Part shown: piece after piece, positions 1 through 10,754 of the stretch
Layout: each line of letters starts with the position of its first letter
Numbering within the stretch: position 1 is the stretch's first letter
From: Ichthyophis bannanicus
Taxonomy: Eukaryota > Chordata > Amphibia > Gymnophiona > Ichthyophiidae
DNA: 64,000 nucleotides
Assembly (NCBI GenBank): GCA_033557465.1
Contig: CM066033.1
Coordinates: 1,308,417,519 to 1,308,481,518 of the forward strand
Direction of reading: 5' to 3'
Notes under the pieces: model-generated
Told to the model about the DNA's origin: nothing
Seen by the model: the letters and a program-made list of their open reading frames with translations, nothing else
Databases searched by the model: none
Made by a program: the position numbers and the translations under genes

Positions 1-168
1 AGCAGCTCGGTTTTGCCGGCTCCTTTTCGACATCATCCCACAGGCAACACATTCTGAAATAGAGTGGTCAGGACCTAAACATTTGAGGCACCACTCATGG
101 GTGTCGGTGACGGAGATGGTACCGCCACACTTAGAACACTTTCTAAAACCCGAAGCGGGTTTTTCCAT
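1..168 (-). CDS. DIRS gag, N-terminal 56 codons (partial)
   Basis: The minus-strand reading from the ATG at 166-168 is open to the window edge. It begins MEKPASGFRKCSKC and carries the spaced Cys/His pattern CxxC ... HEWCLKCLGPDH ... CxxC. The same pattern opens the gag of DIRS A, B, D and E here. This looks like a zinc-binding head rather than a retroviral CCHC knuckle. The start was chosen by alignment with the DIRS D gag (37806). The protein would be the structural or RNA-binding ORF1 product of a DIRS retrotransposon. The rest lies outside the window, so its integrity is unknown. Confidence 0.75.
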   Translation of the reverse strand, partial: MEKPASGFRKCSKCGGTISVTDTHEWCLKCLGPDHSISECVACGMMSKRSRQNRAA

Positions 169-465
169 TCTGAAGGAAAAAGTTGGGCCTAGTGCCCAAA
201 ATGGCACGTGGCACATGAGGAGAAAATTACTGGAAAAGATTCCAGATAGAAATTAAAAAAAAAAAAAAAAAAAAAGTGTCGGCAGTACTGGTGTAGCGTC
301 GAGGGAAGGCAGACGTGACCACAAAAAAGAAGAATAAGAAGGGAATTTTTTCTGCGGTGACAGGATGTGCGACCTGTTGGCTCCGCGGAAAACGAAGAAC
401 TGGCGAGGGACAGTTGGGAAAGGCGGGAAGGCAGCACACAGGCGCTGTGGGATGCTCCCAAAAGC

Positions 466-563
466 TTTCCTATTGGATGCTGGGGAGCGTTCCCGCATAG
501 GCTCTGTCGGTACTGACGATACCCATATGTGAAGACTACATTCCTGCTTGCTCCTGGAGATTA
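466..563 (-). repeat. DIRS terminal inverted repeat (E family, gag side)
   Basis: This stretch closely matches 54645-54738, the gag-side ITR of DIRS E. It contains a decayed dyad (gtcggtactgac), which is the perfect palindrome CGTCGGTACCGACG in DIRS D and E. It ends in ctcctggaga, where it fuses with the ICR of DIRS A. Confidence 0.8.
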
Positions 564-640
564 CCTGTTACAGGTGAGTAACTACGCTTTCTCCGGGAAC
601 AAGCAGGAAGTCAGTCAGCACATATGGGACTCCCCAGCTA
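529..640 (-). repeat. Internal complementary region (ICR) of DIRS A, chimeric on its left side
   Basis: An ICR is the reverse complement of the left outer end followed by that of the right outer end. Here cacctgttacagg-like and gtgagtaactac sequence is followed by gctttctccgggaacaagcagg and gtcagtcagcacatatggg, as at 23793-23890 in DIRS C. In full-length elements the ICR lies about 200-280 bp inside the left ITR. Here no left ITR precedes it, and its first 35 bases also serve as the ITR end of the E-family fragment. Confidence 0.75.
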
Positions 641-778
641 CAGGCTAACATGAACCTATAGCCAAAAAAGGCTCCCTCATCGAGAGCCGCAAGCAGCCGC
701 AATGAAATTCTAATTAGGGAAAAAAGAAAGTAACATTACGGTAGCCTGAACACAGAAGAGTCAGAGGGTAGGAGTTGC

Positions 779-3700
779 CTAGACGCCGAAAAGGTTACGG
801 AGTACAGCCTCGCCGAAAGCACTGTCCCGTTGGGACTCCCTGTCCAGGCAGTAATGAGCTGCAAAGGCATGAACCAAAGATCAGGTGGCGGCCTGGCAGA
901 TGTCTGCCGGAGGAATAGAGCGTAAGTGAGCCACTGATGCCGCCATGGCCCTGACCCTATGAGCCGTAACATGTCCCTCCAGCGGAAACCTCACTTCCTC
1001 ATACCCCCGGGCAATACACTCCGCCACCCATGTGAACAGCGTGGCCACCGCCACCCCCCAGCTTACAGGGATCATAGGAAACGAAAAGCTGATAGGCTTT
1101 CCGGTGACCCTGAGTACGTTGAATGTGGAAGGACAGAGCCCTCTTACAGTCCAGGGTATGGAAGACCGCCTCTGCCCAGCAGGCATGCAGCCTGGGAAAA
1201 AAGGTAGGAAGAACCACCTCCTGTTTGAGGTGGAAAGAGGAGACTATCTTCGGAAGGAACTTGGGGTGCGTGCAAAGCACCACCCTATTCTTGTAGAACG
1301 TGGTGTAAGGCCTCTCCACCACGAAGGCTTGCAGCTTGCTCACCCTCCAGGCAAAAGTAAGCGCAATCAAGAAAACCACCTTCCAGGAGAGATAACGGAG
1401 GTGGCACGTGGCCAACAGCTCAAAGGGCGGCTGGGTGAGCTGCCTCAACACTACATTAAAATCCCATTCGGTCGCCGGGGGGGGGGGGGGGCAGACTGGG
1501 GGCTTTGACAGGAGTAGGCCCTTAAGAAACCGGGACACCAGGGGATGAGCTGAGAGGGGCTTTCCGTCCACGTGATAGTGGTTGGACGCTAGTGCACTGA
1601 GATGCACTCTTACGGAGTTGGACAAGCCCCGTCCCGGAGAGGTGGAGAAGCTATTGCAATACCACAACCACCAGAGAAGAGAAGGGGTCTACCCCTTGCT
1701 CAATGCACCACAGCACAAATCTGTGCCACTTGAAGGCGTACGCCCTTCTGGTAGATGCTCTGAGCAAAGCCAGCACCACCTCCTCCACCTCCTTCGGAAG
1801 GAGGCGCGGGGCCAGAGCTACCCTCTCAGCAGCCACGTCGTCAGCGAAAGGGAGCTAAGGTTGGGATGCAACAGAGAGCCCCCTCCTGGGAAAGGAGCTG
1901 TGGAGTTGACCCCAAAGGAATGGGGGTCTCCACCACCAGTTGTAGGAGAAGCGGAAACCACGGTTGCCTGGGCGACCGTGGGGCTATCAGGATGACTGAG
2001 GCTCTGTCGTAAAGGATCTTGAATAGAGTTTTGGCACTCAGAGGCGTCGGGGGGGAAAGCATACAGAAGACCCACTCACATGAGACTAGACAGGTGTCGG
2101 CTGCCACCTGGGCTTGAAAACAGGTCCATCACCGGTTCCCCCCAGATCTGGAAAAGTCTTTTGGCTACTTCCCGGTCCAGCTGTCACTCGTGCGGCTGGA
2201 GCATCCTGCTGAGTCTGTCGGCCAGTCAGTTGTCCTGGCCCGGCAAGTATATGGCTTTGAGGAGAATTCCCTGCCGGACTGCATAAGAGTCCAAAACCCA
2301 AATAAACCACTGAAATCAATCTAAACAACCCAAAAAAAAAAAAAACCAAAGATTTCAGAAAAGCTTTTCTGAAATCTTTGGTTTTTTTGAACTGCATAAG
2401 AGAACAGATCTAGGGCTTCATGACAGAGGGCACGGGACCCAGTGCCCCCCTGTTTGTTCACATAGAACATGGCAACCTGGTTGTCCATTTGTACCAGAAT
2501 AGACCTGCGGCCCAGGTACTGACTGAAAGTCTTCAGGGCGAGACAGATCACACGCAATTCCAACAGACTGATCTGTTGGGCACTCTCGTCTGAGGACCAA
2601 ACTCCCTGTGTGCGATATCCCTGGCAATGGGCTCCCCAGCCCAGCAGGGAGGCATCTGTGTTGAGGACCCTCTAGTGGTGAGGCGCCTGGAAGGGCATCC
2701 CCGCCTCCAGGTGATGGGGCGAGAGCCACCAGGGTCAGGGACTGCACCAGACGCACGGTCACCCTGACCCTGTCTTGGAGATGTCCCGTGGCCTGGGACC
2801 ACTGGTCCCTAAGGCACTACTGCGCAGTTCGAATGTGGAGGCGGGCATCTGGAGTGACATGGACTGTGGAGGCCATGTGCCCGAGGAGGCACAGTAGATG
2901 CCTTGCTGGCACTGAGTGACGGTGTTTTATGTCCTCGGCTAGGGCCATGAGCTTTCTTGCCCAGTATGTAGGCAGGAAGGCTTTCGATTGAATGGTGTTG
3001 ATCCTTGCCCCAATGAATTCCAGCTCCTGTGTCGGGCAAAGGCTGGACTTGGGGTAGCTGATCACAAACCCCAAGTGCTGCAGGATCTGGGTGGTGCGGG
3101 TTGTGGTCCGCTGCACCTCGGGGGTTGTAGTACCCCTGATGAGCCAGTCACCGAGATAGGGGAAGACAACAATCCCCTGAAGCTTGAGGAAGGCGGCGAC
3201 CACTGCCAGGCATTTTGTGAATACCCTGGGGGCCGAGACAAGGCCAAAGGGGAGCACTCTGTATTGGTAATGATTGCCCCCCTACCACAAAGGGCAGATA
3301 TTGCCTGTGACTTGGGTGGATTAGGATGTGTGTGTAGGCATCCTTTAAGTTCAAGGAGCACAGCCAGCCTCCCTGGAGGAGGTAAGGCAGCAATATTCCA
3401 AGGGAGAGCATCTTGAATTTCACCCTCGCCAGAAATTAGTTGAGGTTGCGCAGGTCGAGGATGGGCCTCAGGCCCCCTGTCCTCTATGGCACGAGAAAGT
3501 ACCTGGAGTAGAACCCCTTGCCCTTGAGGTGGCGGGGCACCGGTTCCACCACCTGATCCTCAAGAAGACCTGCCAACTCCTTCAGAAGGTGTTCCCGGTG
3601 AAAGGGAGACCTGATAGGCTCTCCTGGGAAATAGTGTGGAGGCACTTGGGCAAGATGGAGGAGGTAATCCCTCCCTGACCACTTGTAATGCCCATGAATC

Positions 3701-3808
3701 GGTGGTGATGGTTCCCCACCTGTAGGCATACAAGGTGAGCCGACCTCCTGTGGGCTGCCCAGCTACGGCTAGGAGAGGGGCCATGCTGCAGAAGTCAAAA
3801 ACCCCCAC
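779..3808 (-). pseudogene. DIRS A pol: RT, RNase H, methyltransferase-like segment and tyrosine recombinase, broken
   Basis: In minus-strand order I see the RT core (LPFGLVSAPRVFTKCLAVV near 3250), the catalytic box as YLGDWLI instead of YLDDWLI (about 3150), the RNase H DNQVAMFYVNKQGG stretch (about 2470), and YR core-binding sequence (about 1650-1836). The box I region reads AWRVSKL (about 1345) where DIRS C has ARRVSEL. The HRVR box follows (about 960). The stop is at 779-781. Frames change several times, so no continuous product exists. The Asp-to-Gly change in the RT catalytic pair alone would abolish polymerisation. In B and D these domains lie in a single frame, so the multi-frame state here is decay. 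A polymorphic G-run at 1480-1490 marks one frameshift. Confidence 0.85.
2290..2390. repeat. 101-bp insert with a 50-bp perfect palindrome, flanked by a 12-bp duplication
   Basis: The insert sits in DIRS A RNase H between two copies of actgcataagag (2278-2289 and 2391-2402). It contains an A-rich run followed by a perfect palindrome at 2339-2388 centred on AAGCTT (arms of 25 bases). The long target duplication suggests retroposition or a staggered-break filler. I do not recognise the source of the non-palindromic part (2290-2338). Confidence 0.8.
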
Positions 3809-4627
3809 AAGGCTGGGCCAGAATCACAGCCTGGGGTATGGGGGTCTTCTGTTTATGCGGGCCATGCCCCTGTCCCTTGGCCTGCTTCCCCTGTTGGGGA
3901 GCTGGGGAGGCCTGGTAAGGGGGGTAGTTTCGGTAAGCAGCTCCGTTCCTCGGGTAAAAGGGCTTTTTACCCGAGCCCTTCTTACGAGAAGGGGCAGAGG
4001 TCTTCTTAGAGAGCCGTGTCCTTGTCATGAACTCGGTCTTCAGCTCTGCAGCATTGTCGGTCATAGGCTTTTCTGAAGATTTTCTCCCCTTGGCATGGGA
4101 CATCGACCAATTTATCATGAACCCATTGCTTGAGGTCAGACGACTGCAGCCAAGCTTGGCGGCGTACACCATGCCGCCGACTCAAATCCGTCACAGGCCA
4201 CCCGAGACATGAACTTGGAGCATTCATGGACAGCTTTGGACAGGCCCTTGAAGTGCTGCAAAGGCTCCTCGGAGAGACCAGCCGAGAACCCGGCGATTTC
4301 CTTTGCAAGGTCTCTCAGGTACATACCCATGTAGAGCTGGTACGCCTGGATCCGACAATTCAGCATTGTGCCCGGGAAACACTTCCTGACGAGGGCATAC
4401 AAGGCGCAGGACTCCCTACCGGGGGGCACCGAGGAGTGCATCTTCTGACATGTTAGTCGACACATGGCCGACTCCACAAGTATGGAGTTGTGTGGCAGTT
4501 GTTATTTTTGGAACCCAGGACTCCAGCAGACTCGATACTTCGAGTCACTTGCTGATTACTGGCATTGTAGCCGGCGTCTCCCTCATGCAGAGCATAAGTT
4601 GTTCAAGGATAGGTGGAATGGGCACCA
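3795..4627 (-). pseudogene. DIRS A gag, C-terminal half
   Basis: The minus strand encodes gag homologous to 18092-18850 (DIRS B), including MESAMCRLTCQKMHSSVPPG, a stretch with QLYMGMYLRDLAKE, and a basic tail (KTSAPSRKKGSGKK) ending QPCGGF-stop at 3795. It is interrupted at 4627 by a CR1 LINE and resumes at 7063. Frames shift between 4006 and 4308. Its 3' end overlaps the start of pol, as in the other DIRS copies. The role is inferred from position and conservation across five elements. I see no CCHC knuckle. Confidence 0.8.
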
Positions 4628-6067
4628 TGAAGCAAAAACGCGAAGTAAAGACCTTTTCAAGTACATTCGTAGCAAAAAACCTGTGAGAGAGTCAGTTGGT
4701 CCATTAGATGATAAAGGGGTTAAAGGAGCACTAACAGGCGACAAGGCGATAGCGGAGAGACTGAATGAATTCTTTGCTTCAGTCTTTACTGAGGAAGATG
4801 TAGGGATGTTACCCATGACTGAAGTGGTATTTAAAGGTGCGGAAGAATTGAAGGAAATATCGATACATCGGGAAGATGTATTACAACTATTAGATAAACT
4901 GAAGAGTAGCAAATCACCTGGGCCGGATGGAATACATCCAAGGGTTTGAAAGAACTGAAATATGAGATTGCAGACCTGCTATTAGTAATCTGTGAACTAT
5001 CATTCAAATCATCTCTAATACCTGAAGATTGGAGGATCGCCAATGTAACACCAATTTTTAAAAAGGGTTCCAGGAGTGATCCGGGAAACTACAGACTGGT
5101 GAGCCTGACATCAGTACCAGGAAAAATGGTAGAGACCATCATAAAGAATAAAATTACTCAGCATGTAGATAGTCATGACCTAATGGGAGACAGCCAACAT
5201 GGCTTTAGACAAGGAAGATCTTGTCTAACTAATCTGTTATGTTTTTCTGAAGGAGTGAATAATCAGGTGGACAAAGGTGAGTCGGTTGATATTGTGTATC
5301 TGGACTTTCAGAAAGCCTTTGACAAGGTCCCTCCATCAGAGACTTTTGGCAAAACTAAAGAGTCATGGAATAGGAGGCAGTGTACTATTGTGGATCAGGA
5401 ACTGGTTAAAAGATAGAAAGCAGATGGTAGGGCTAAATGGCCAATTTTCCCAATGGAGAAAGGGGAATAGTGGTGTACCCCAGGGATCTGTGCTGGGTCC
5501 GCTGCTTTTTGACATATTCATAAATGACCTGGAAAGTGGAATAACGAGTGAGATTATCAAATTTGCAGATGACACAAAACTATTTAAAGTTGTTAAAACC
5601 CAAGAGGATTGTGGAAAATTGCAAGAGGATCTTGATAAATTGGAAGACTGGGCATCAAAATGGCAGATGAAATTTAATGTGGACAAGTGCAAGGTTATGC
5701 ACCTAGGGAAGAACAACCCAAACTATGGTTACACGATGCAAGGTTCCACATTAGGAACTACCACCCAGGAAAAAGATTTAGGCGTCATTGTGGATACCAT
5801 GTTAAAACCCTCAGCCCAGTGTGCAGCAGCTGCCAAGAGAGCAAATAGAATGCTAGGTATGATAAGGAAAGGAATGGAAAATAAAACAAAAGATATTATA
5901 ATGCCTCTATATCGTTCCATGGTGAGACCGCACCTTGAATATTGTGTGCAATTCTGGTCGCCATATCTTAAAAAGGATATAGCGATTTTAGAAAAGGTTC
6001 AGAGAAGAGCCACCAAAATGGTATAGGGGATGGAAGAATACTCCTATGAAGAAAGGCTAAAAAGGTT

Positions 6068-6256
6068 TATTTATTTAGCTGTATTTATATCCCGCTTTTC
6101 ACCGGGTCAAAGTGGTCAATTGGGAGATACATTTAACACGAGGGGATATGACACACATACGCTAATACTTACAGGGAACATGGGCAATGGAGGGTTAAGT
6201 GGCTTGCCCAAGACCACAAGGAGTGCCTATAGGACTAGAAATCCCAGTCCCAGGGA
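6068..6256 (-). mobile_element. SINE fragment (MIR-like body with L2-like tail), inserted in CR1
   Basis: Read on the plus strand it starts ttatttattt, has the tail hairpin region (tatcccgcttttcaccgggt), then the conserved gggttaagtggcttgcccaagaccacaagg block, and ends before the tRNA-derived head. Short direct repeats (ggtt, 6064-6067 and 6257-6260) flank it. CR1 sequence is colinear on both sides. Confidence 0.75.
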
Positions 6257-6391
6257 GGTTAGGGCTCTTTAACCTGGAAAAGAGACGGCTGAGGGGAGAT
6301 ATGATAGGTCTATAAATTAATGAACGGAGTGGAACGGGTAAACGTAGATCGATTGTTTACCTTATCAGAATATAGAAAGACTAGGGGACAT

Positions 6392-6713
6392 TTATTTATT
6401 TAGTATACATTTGTATACCGCTACTTCCAGCGATCAGCAGCGGTTTGATTACAGATTAGAAATTGTCAAATCATGACAGGAAATTTTTGAGGTATAAACA
6501 CATTGATTAGACAGGAAAGCACAGCACACAGAGAACTATTTTACAGGGAACATGGGCTATGGAGGGTTAAGTGGCTTGCCCAAGACCACAAGGAGCACCT
6601 GTGGGACTAGAAACCCCAGTCCTTCCGGCCCAAGGTTGCTGTCCTCTAGTGGGATTTGAACCCCCGACCTTCCGGCCTGAAGTACCTTGCCCCAACCACT
6701 AGGCCACTCCTCC
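6392..6713 (-). mobile_element. tRNA-derived SINE, full length, inserted in CR1
   Basis: On the minus strand the head begins ggaggagtggcctagtgg (RNA polymerase III A box, tggcctagtgg) with a B box ggttcaaatcc, then the MIR-like central block, then a 3' tail with the accgct...agcggt hairpin and an AT-rich end. Flanking acat repeats (6388-6391 and 6714-6717) are a probable short target duplication. The same SINE lies at 52557-52850. Confidence 0.82.
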
Positions 6714-7062
6714 ACATGCAATGAAGCTACAGGGTAAGCTATTTAAGACTAATAAAAGAAAATATTTTTTCACTCAACGTGTAATCAAACTCTGGAATTT
6801 GTTACCGGAGGATGTAGTAAAGGCTGTTAGTGTAGCTGGGTTTAAAAAAGGTTTGGACAAGTTCCTGGAGGAAAGGTCCATAAACCATTATTAAGAAGGG
6901 ACCCAGGATATCAATGCTTGAACCAATACAAGCATTGTGGAACCTGTGTCCCTTGGGGAAACTGCTAGGTACATATGACCTAGATTGGCCTCTGTTGGAA
7001 ACAGAATACTGGGCTTGATGGGACCTTGGTCTGACCCAGTATGGCATATCTTATGTTCTTGA

Positions 7063-8143
7063 GGGGGAGCTTTGTACTGGAGGATCTCGAGCTCATCAGA
7101 TCGAGGATCCTCCTCGGACTCCGTCGGGAAAGTGAAATACTTGCACATATCCCGCACGAAGTCCAAAAAAACCATGTCCTCCGGTGGGGACCTTCTCCGA
7201 TACCTGTGAATCAGAGGGGACATCCCGATGGCGCCGAGTATCCGAGGACTCCTCGTCCTCGGTCTCCCAAGCAGAGGCTTCCGCGGAAGACTCGTGGGAC
7301 TCCTCAGGCATCGAGGGTCCCGACGCCATCCGCCCTGATGCCTGCAGGCTCGGCGGTGACGACCTCGGTCCCGATGAGCAGGAGGCCGAGTGCGACCTCG
7401 GCCAAGGATTGAGTAGAGCCCGGAAACTTTCGAGGATCAGCTTGGCCTCCGGGGTCGACTTCGAAATCGAGACCCCGGTGGTCGGGGCGGAGGAACCGGA
7501 CATGCTGGATATCAACGCCTGCTGCTGTTCCATGAAGGCAGTAAAACTGCGCTCCAAGACTGCCATCCTGGACACCAGTCCCAGAGGCTCCGCAGCATCC
7601 ACCTCTGGTGCCAACATGCTTGGGCCTGAAGCCAGTTCCCCCAGAGGGGAGTCCTCGACTAGGAAAGTATGTATTTGCCTAGGCCGATAAGCATCCGTGT
7701 CCCTATGAGGAAACTTGGCTGGGCTCTCCTTTAACGACGCCCCGGGCAGGAGCTCGGGGTTCCGCGACCGGCCCTGGGAGGAGCCAGGCTGCTTGGAACA
7801 GTTCAGAGATGAAGCCTTCGAGGGGTTTTTCCTTCTCTTCTGTTTCCTCGAGGAAGGCCCCCCTCTCCGAGAACCCCCGACAACACTCAGGTTTGGAATG
7901 CTCCTCCAGAGTCGTGGAGGCCTCAGACGAGGTCCTGGCTCTAGGAGGCATGGGGGAGTCAGGAAAAATATTATCATGCTGCTGTTGGTGGCTCCTCAAG
8001 GCCTTCAACAACATCTTTTTACACAGACCACAGACCGCTGGGTCGTGGTCCTGGCCGAGGCACTGGAGGCAGCAGTCGTGCATATCGGTGAGGGACATAA
8101 TTTTCCTGCACCTGTTACACTTTTTGAAACCGTTGGTAGCCAT
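7063..8143 (-). pseudogene. DIRS A gag, N-terminal half
   Basis: The reading starts at the ATG at 8141-8143 (MATNGFKKCNRC) with the conserved zinc-type pattern (CxxC, HDCCLQCLGQDH, CxxC). It continues through a Ser/Glu-rich variable region to the SPPED motif near 7180, where CR1 copy 1 interrupts. Frames switch between 7703-8143 and 7096-7977. The DNA of the variable region is rich in short cgagg and tcggt words, like the other DIRS gags here. Upstream lie 109 bases of leader and then an L2 LINE. Confidence 0.8.
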
Positions 8144-8252
8144 GGGGGGAAAAAGGATCCCAGCAAGGTAGGAGACCCTTCAGGCTGCCAGAGAGGGAAA
8201 AATGGGTGCGAAATGCCCCAAGAAGAAAACTCAAAACTAGAGGAACCAACCC

Positions 8253-10493
8253 TACTACTACTACTACTACTATTAAACACTTATATAGTGCCACGCACGC
8301 AGCGCTGTACAGACATACGTACAAGAGACAGTCCCTGCTCATCCGAGCTTACAATCTAGTCAAGACAGTACAAAACATTAATCAATTCGATGGGTTTTAC
8401 AGTTTGGTCATGAAAATGATGGGGTTAGGGTTAAGATGAAGGATAGAAGTCAGGATCTGAACGCGATAGTGAAGAGATGGGTTTTTAACCTGGATTTGAA
8501 GAGGGCTAGGGAGGGTGCCTGACGTATAGACACAGGTAAGCTGTTCCAGGCACAGGGTGCAGAAAAGTGTAAGGAGCAAAGTCGGGAGTTAGCGGTACGA
8601 GTGAAAGGCCTAGATAGAAGTAATTTGTTAGCGAAGCGAAGTTCCCGAGCTGGCATGTGGGGAGAGAGAAGAGATGAGAGGTATTGAGGGGCCGCAGAGT
8701 GGATGCAACTATAAGTGAGAAGGAGAAGTTTGAATTGGATGCAGAATTGGATGCAGAATTGGATGGGGAGCCAATGAAGCGACTTGAGAAGAGGAGTAAT
8801 GTGAGCATGGCGGGATTGGCGGAAGATTAGTCGAGCAGCATAATTTTGTATGGATTGAAGGGGGAGGAGATGGCTCATGGGAAGACCAGCAAGGAGTAGG
8901 TTGCAGTAGTCGAGGCGAGAGGAGATTAAGGAGTGGATAAGCGTTTAGGTGGTGTATTCCGACAGGAAGGGGCAGATTTTGCTAATGTTGTAGAGAAAGA
9001 AGTGGCAGGTTTTAGCAACGTGCTGGATATGTGTGGAGAAGGAGAGAGAGGTGTCAAAGATGACCCCCAGATTGCGGGCCGAGGGAACAGGAAGGATCAT
9101 AGATCCATCCACGGAGACTGAGAAAGGGGGAAGAGGAGGAGAAGAGTTAGGGGGAAAGAGGAGAGTTCAGTCTTGGCCATGTTCAATTTTAAGCGGCAAT
9201 GAGACATCCAGACGGCAATGTCAGACAGGCAGGCAGAGATCTTGGTTTGGATTGCTGGAGAGATATTAGGAGTAGAGAGGTAGATTTTGGAGTCGTCGGC
9301 ATAGAGATGGTATTGAAAGCAATGTGAAGAGATAAGCATGCCAAGGGATTGGGTATAGAGAAAGAAAAGGAGGGGGCCCAAGATGGATACCTGGGGTACA
9401 CCAACATGGAGTGGGGTGGGAGAGGAGGAGGAGACGCCAGAGCAAACACTAAAGGAGCGATGGGAGAGGTAGGAGGAAAACCAGGCTAATTCGGAGCCCC
9501 TGAAACCAAGAGAGGAGAGGGTGGAGAGGAGAAGATTGTGGTCAACAGTGTCAAAGGCAGCGGAGAGGTCGAGAAGGATGAGAACAGAGTAGAGGCCCTT
9601 AGATTTAGCGAGGAACAAGTCATTGGAGACTTTTGTAAGAGCCGTTTCGGTGGAGTGTAGGGGATGGAAGCTGGATTGTAGTGGGTCCAGGAGGCCCTGG
9701 GAGGTGAGGAGTCGAGGCAGCGTCGGTGGACTGCTCGTTCTAGAAGTTTAGATATGAAGGGAAGGAGGGAGATGGGTTGATAATTAAAAGGACAGGTGGG
9801 GTCAAGTGAGGGTTTCTTGAGGAGAGGTGTGACAACAGCATGTTTGAAGTCGATGGAGATGGTTGCAGTGGAGCATATGAGAGATGGAGGGGATAACGGT
9901 GGGGGAGATGGGGTGTAGAAGATGGGTGGGGACAGGGTCAGAGGAGTATGTGGTGGGTTTGGAGGAGGAAAGAAGTGTGGTTTCCTCTTCAGAGATTGTA
10001 GGGAAGGAGGAGAGGTAGCAGTGGAAGTCAGGATGGGGGAGGGGGGGAGTTTGGGAGGTATATGAGGGTGTGGGGAATTGGAGGGTAATCTTTTGGATTT
10101 TGTCATGGAAATAGTCGGCAAGGGTTTGGGCAGAAACTGAGGGCGGGACTGGGGGCAGGGCACCTTGAGGAGAGAACTGAGGGTATTAAAGAGGTGGTGA
10201 GGATAAGAGGCTAGGGAGTTAGATGGATGAAGCAGTTTTGTTCGGCAAGTGCTATGGCTGACTGGAAGGAGTCAAGCATGAATTTGAAGTGTAGGTGGTC
10301 TTCAGGAGAGCGGGATTTGATCCAGGCACGTTCAGCAGAACGGGTACAGATGCGTAAATAGCGGGTTGTAGATGAAAGCCAGGGCTGAGGGGTAGAACGA
10401 CTAATGAAACGAGGGGTGGGCAGGGCAAGAGTGTCAAGAGCCGAGGATAGTGCAGCATTATAAGAGGCTACCCGATACCAAGGCTGGAGGAGT
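8253..10493 (-). mobile_element. L2 LINE copy, 5'-truncated, inserted in the DIRS A leader
   Basis: The minus-strand 3' end is the (tactac)n-like repeat followed by cacttatatagtgccacgcacg and agcgctgtacag, a typical L2-type 3' terminus also present at 56690-56740 and 62691-62762. The copy extends upstream into the region between endonuclease and RT. DIRS A leader flanks both ends: the right-hand flank accagcgtcaaac matches the C-family leader. Confidence 0.88.
8450..10490 (-). pseudogene. L2 ORF2 (RT plus C-terminus), broken
   Basis: The minus strand shows an L2-clade reverse transcriptase: an N-terminal linker (YNAALSSALDTLALP near 10460), [16 protein letters not shown] (about 9560), a degenerate SxLGPLLF block, the YADD catalytic box in [11 protein letters not shown] (about 9290), and the C-terminal block LHWLPIQ ... 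APCAWNSLPVSIRQAPSLALFK with KTHLF (8460-8790). Frames change between 8450-8878, 9097-9618 and 9486-10163. There is no endonuclease domain because of the 5' truncation. A small tandem repeat (gaattggatgca, about 8735-8760) lies in the LHWLPIQ region. Confidence 0.88.
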
Positions 10494-10654
10494 ACCAGCG
10501 TCAAACTGGTGGAAGTCAAAAGAGACAAAAGAAAATCAACTTTTCCCGGGACACTGCAGACTACATCCGATGGGATCTGCGGAAAAAAGGACACTGAGCA
10601 AGATGGCACCCTTGGGCGGGAAGGGGACCACACATGTATGGTAGCAATTCCCAA

Positions 10655-10754
10655 AGACTTTCTTTGAAAGCTGGGGATTTGCTCTGCGCGGGCTCTGTTG
10701 GGGTCGATGTCACCCATATGTGAGGACTGACTTCCTGCTTGTTCACGGAGAATA
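10655..10754 (-). repeat. DIRS A right (gag-side) ITR
   Basis: The sequence ctttgaaagctggggatttgc ... cccatatgtgaggactgacttcctgcttg matches the DIRS B and C right ITRs. The central dyad is decayed (gttggggtcgatgtc). It ends near ttcacggagaa and is followed by minisatellite sequence. Confidence 0.82.

Larger units (their letters stand above)
1..563 (-). mobile_element. DIRS-like retrotransposon (E family), 5' terminal fragment
   Basis: This is the gag-proximal end of a DIRS element whose body lies left of the window. On the minus strand it holds the start of gag, an untranslated leader with an A-run (about 254-275), and the terminal inverted repeat ending near 563. The leader and ITR closely match the right end of DIRS E (54337-54741), including the stretch with gaagactacattcctgcttg. 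It joins directly to the internal complementary region of DIRS A, without DIRS A's own left ITR. Confidence 0.85.
4640..6894 (+). pseudogene. CR1 ORF2, RT and C-terminal part, broken
   Basis: This is the reverse transcriptase of a CR1-clade non-LTR retrotransposon. Visible blocks are PGPDGIHPRV (about 4920), a stretch with IPEDWRIANVTPIFKKG (about 5020), FRQGRSCLTNLL (about 5210), VYLDFQKAFDKVP (about 5300), GVPQGSVLGPLLFDIFINDL (about 5480), the FADD catalytic box (about 5565) and HLEYCVQFWSPYLKKD (about 5935). Frames break near 4949 and 5340, and TAG ends the frame at 6027. The C-terminal end ([17 protein letters not shown]) reappears before 6894 after two SINE insertions. The endonuclease domain is absent through 5' truncation. 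Not functional. Confidence 0.92.
4628..7062 (+). mobile_element. CR1 LINE copy 1, 5'-truncated, inserted in DIRS A gag
   Basis: The copy starts within ORF2 (SKDLFKYI...) and runs to the typical CR1 3' end (ggtctgacccagtatggc followed by atcttatgttctt). DIRS A gag is colinear with DIRS B gag on both sides, so this is a later insertion. Two SINEs interrupt its 3' part (6068-6256 and 6392-6713). Confidence 0.92.
564..10754 (-). mobile_element. DIRS A: decayed DIRS-like retrotransposon with nested insertions
   Basis: This is a minus-strand element with pol at 779-3808, gag in two pieces (3795-4627 and 7063-8143), a 5' leader in two pieces (8144-8252 and 10494-10654) and the right ITR at 10655-10754. 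A CR1 LINE splits gag, an L2 LINE splits the leader, and a 101-bp palindromic insert splits RNase H. The left ITR is missing. Several frameshifts and a YLGD catalytic box show that it is dead. DIRS elements replicate through a circular DNA inserted by a tyrosine recombinase. Confidence 0.88.

Noticed and set aside
1032..1508. Plus-strand frames over the DIRS and CR1 regions as genes
   Set aside because: They are antisense shadows of pol, gag and ORF2 with no recognisable domains.
6392..6713. A tRNA gene, suggested by good A and B boxes
   Set aside because: The acceptor and anticodon stems do not form a functional tRNA. The unit is a SINE with a repeated body and tail, also found at 52557.
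7060..8143. A host regulatory CpG-rich region, suggested by dense cg words
   Set aside because: It is the variable part of DIRS gag; the same composition recurs in DIRS B and C gag.
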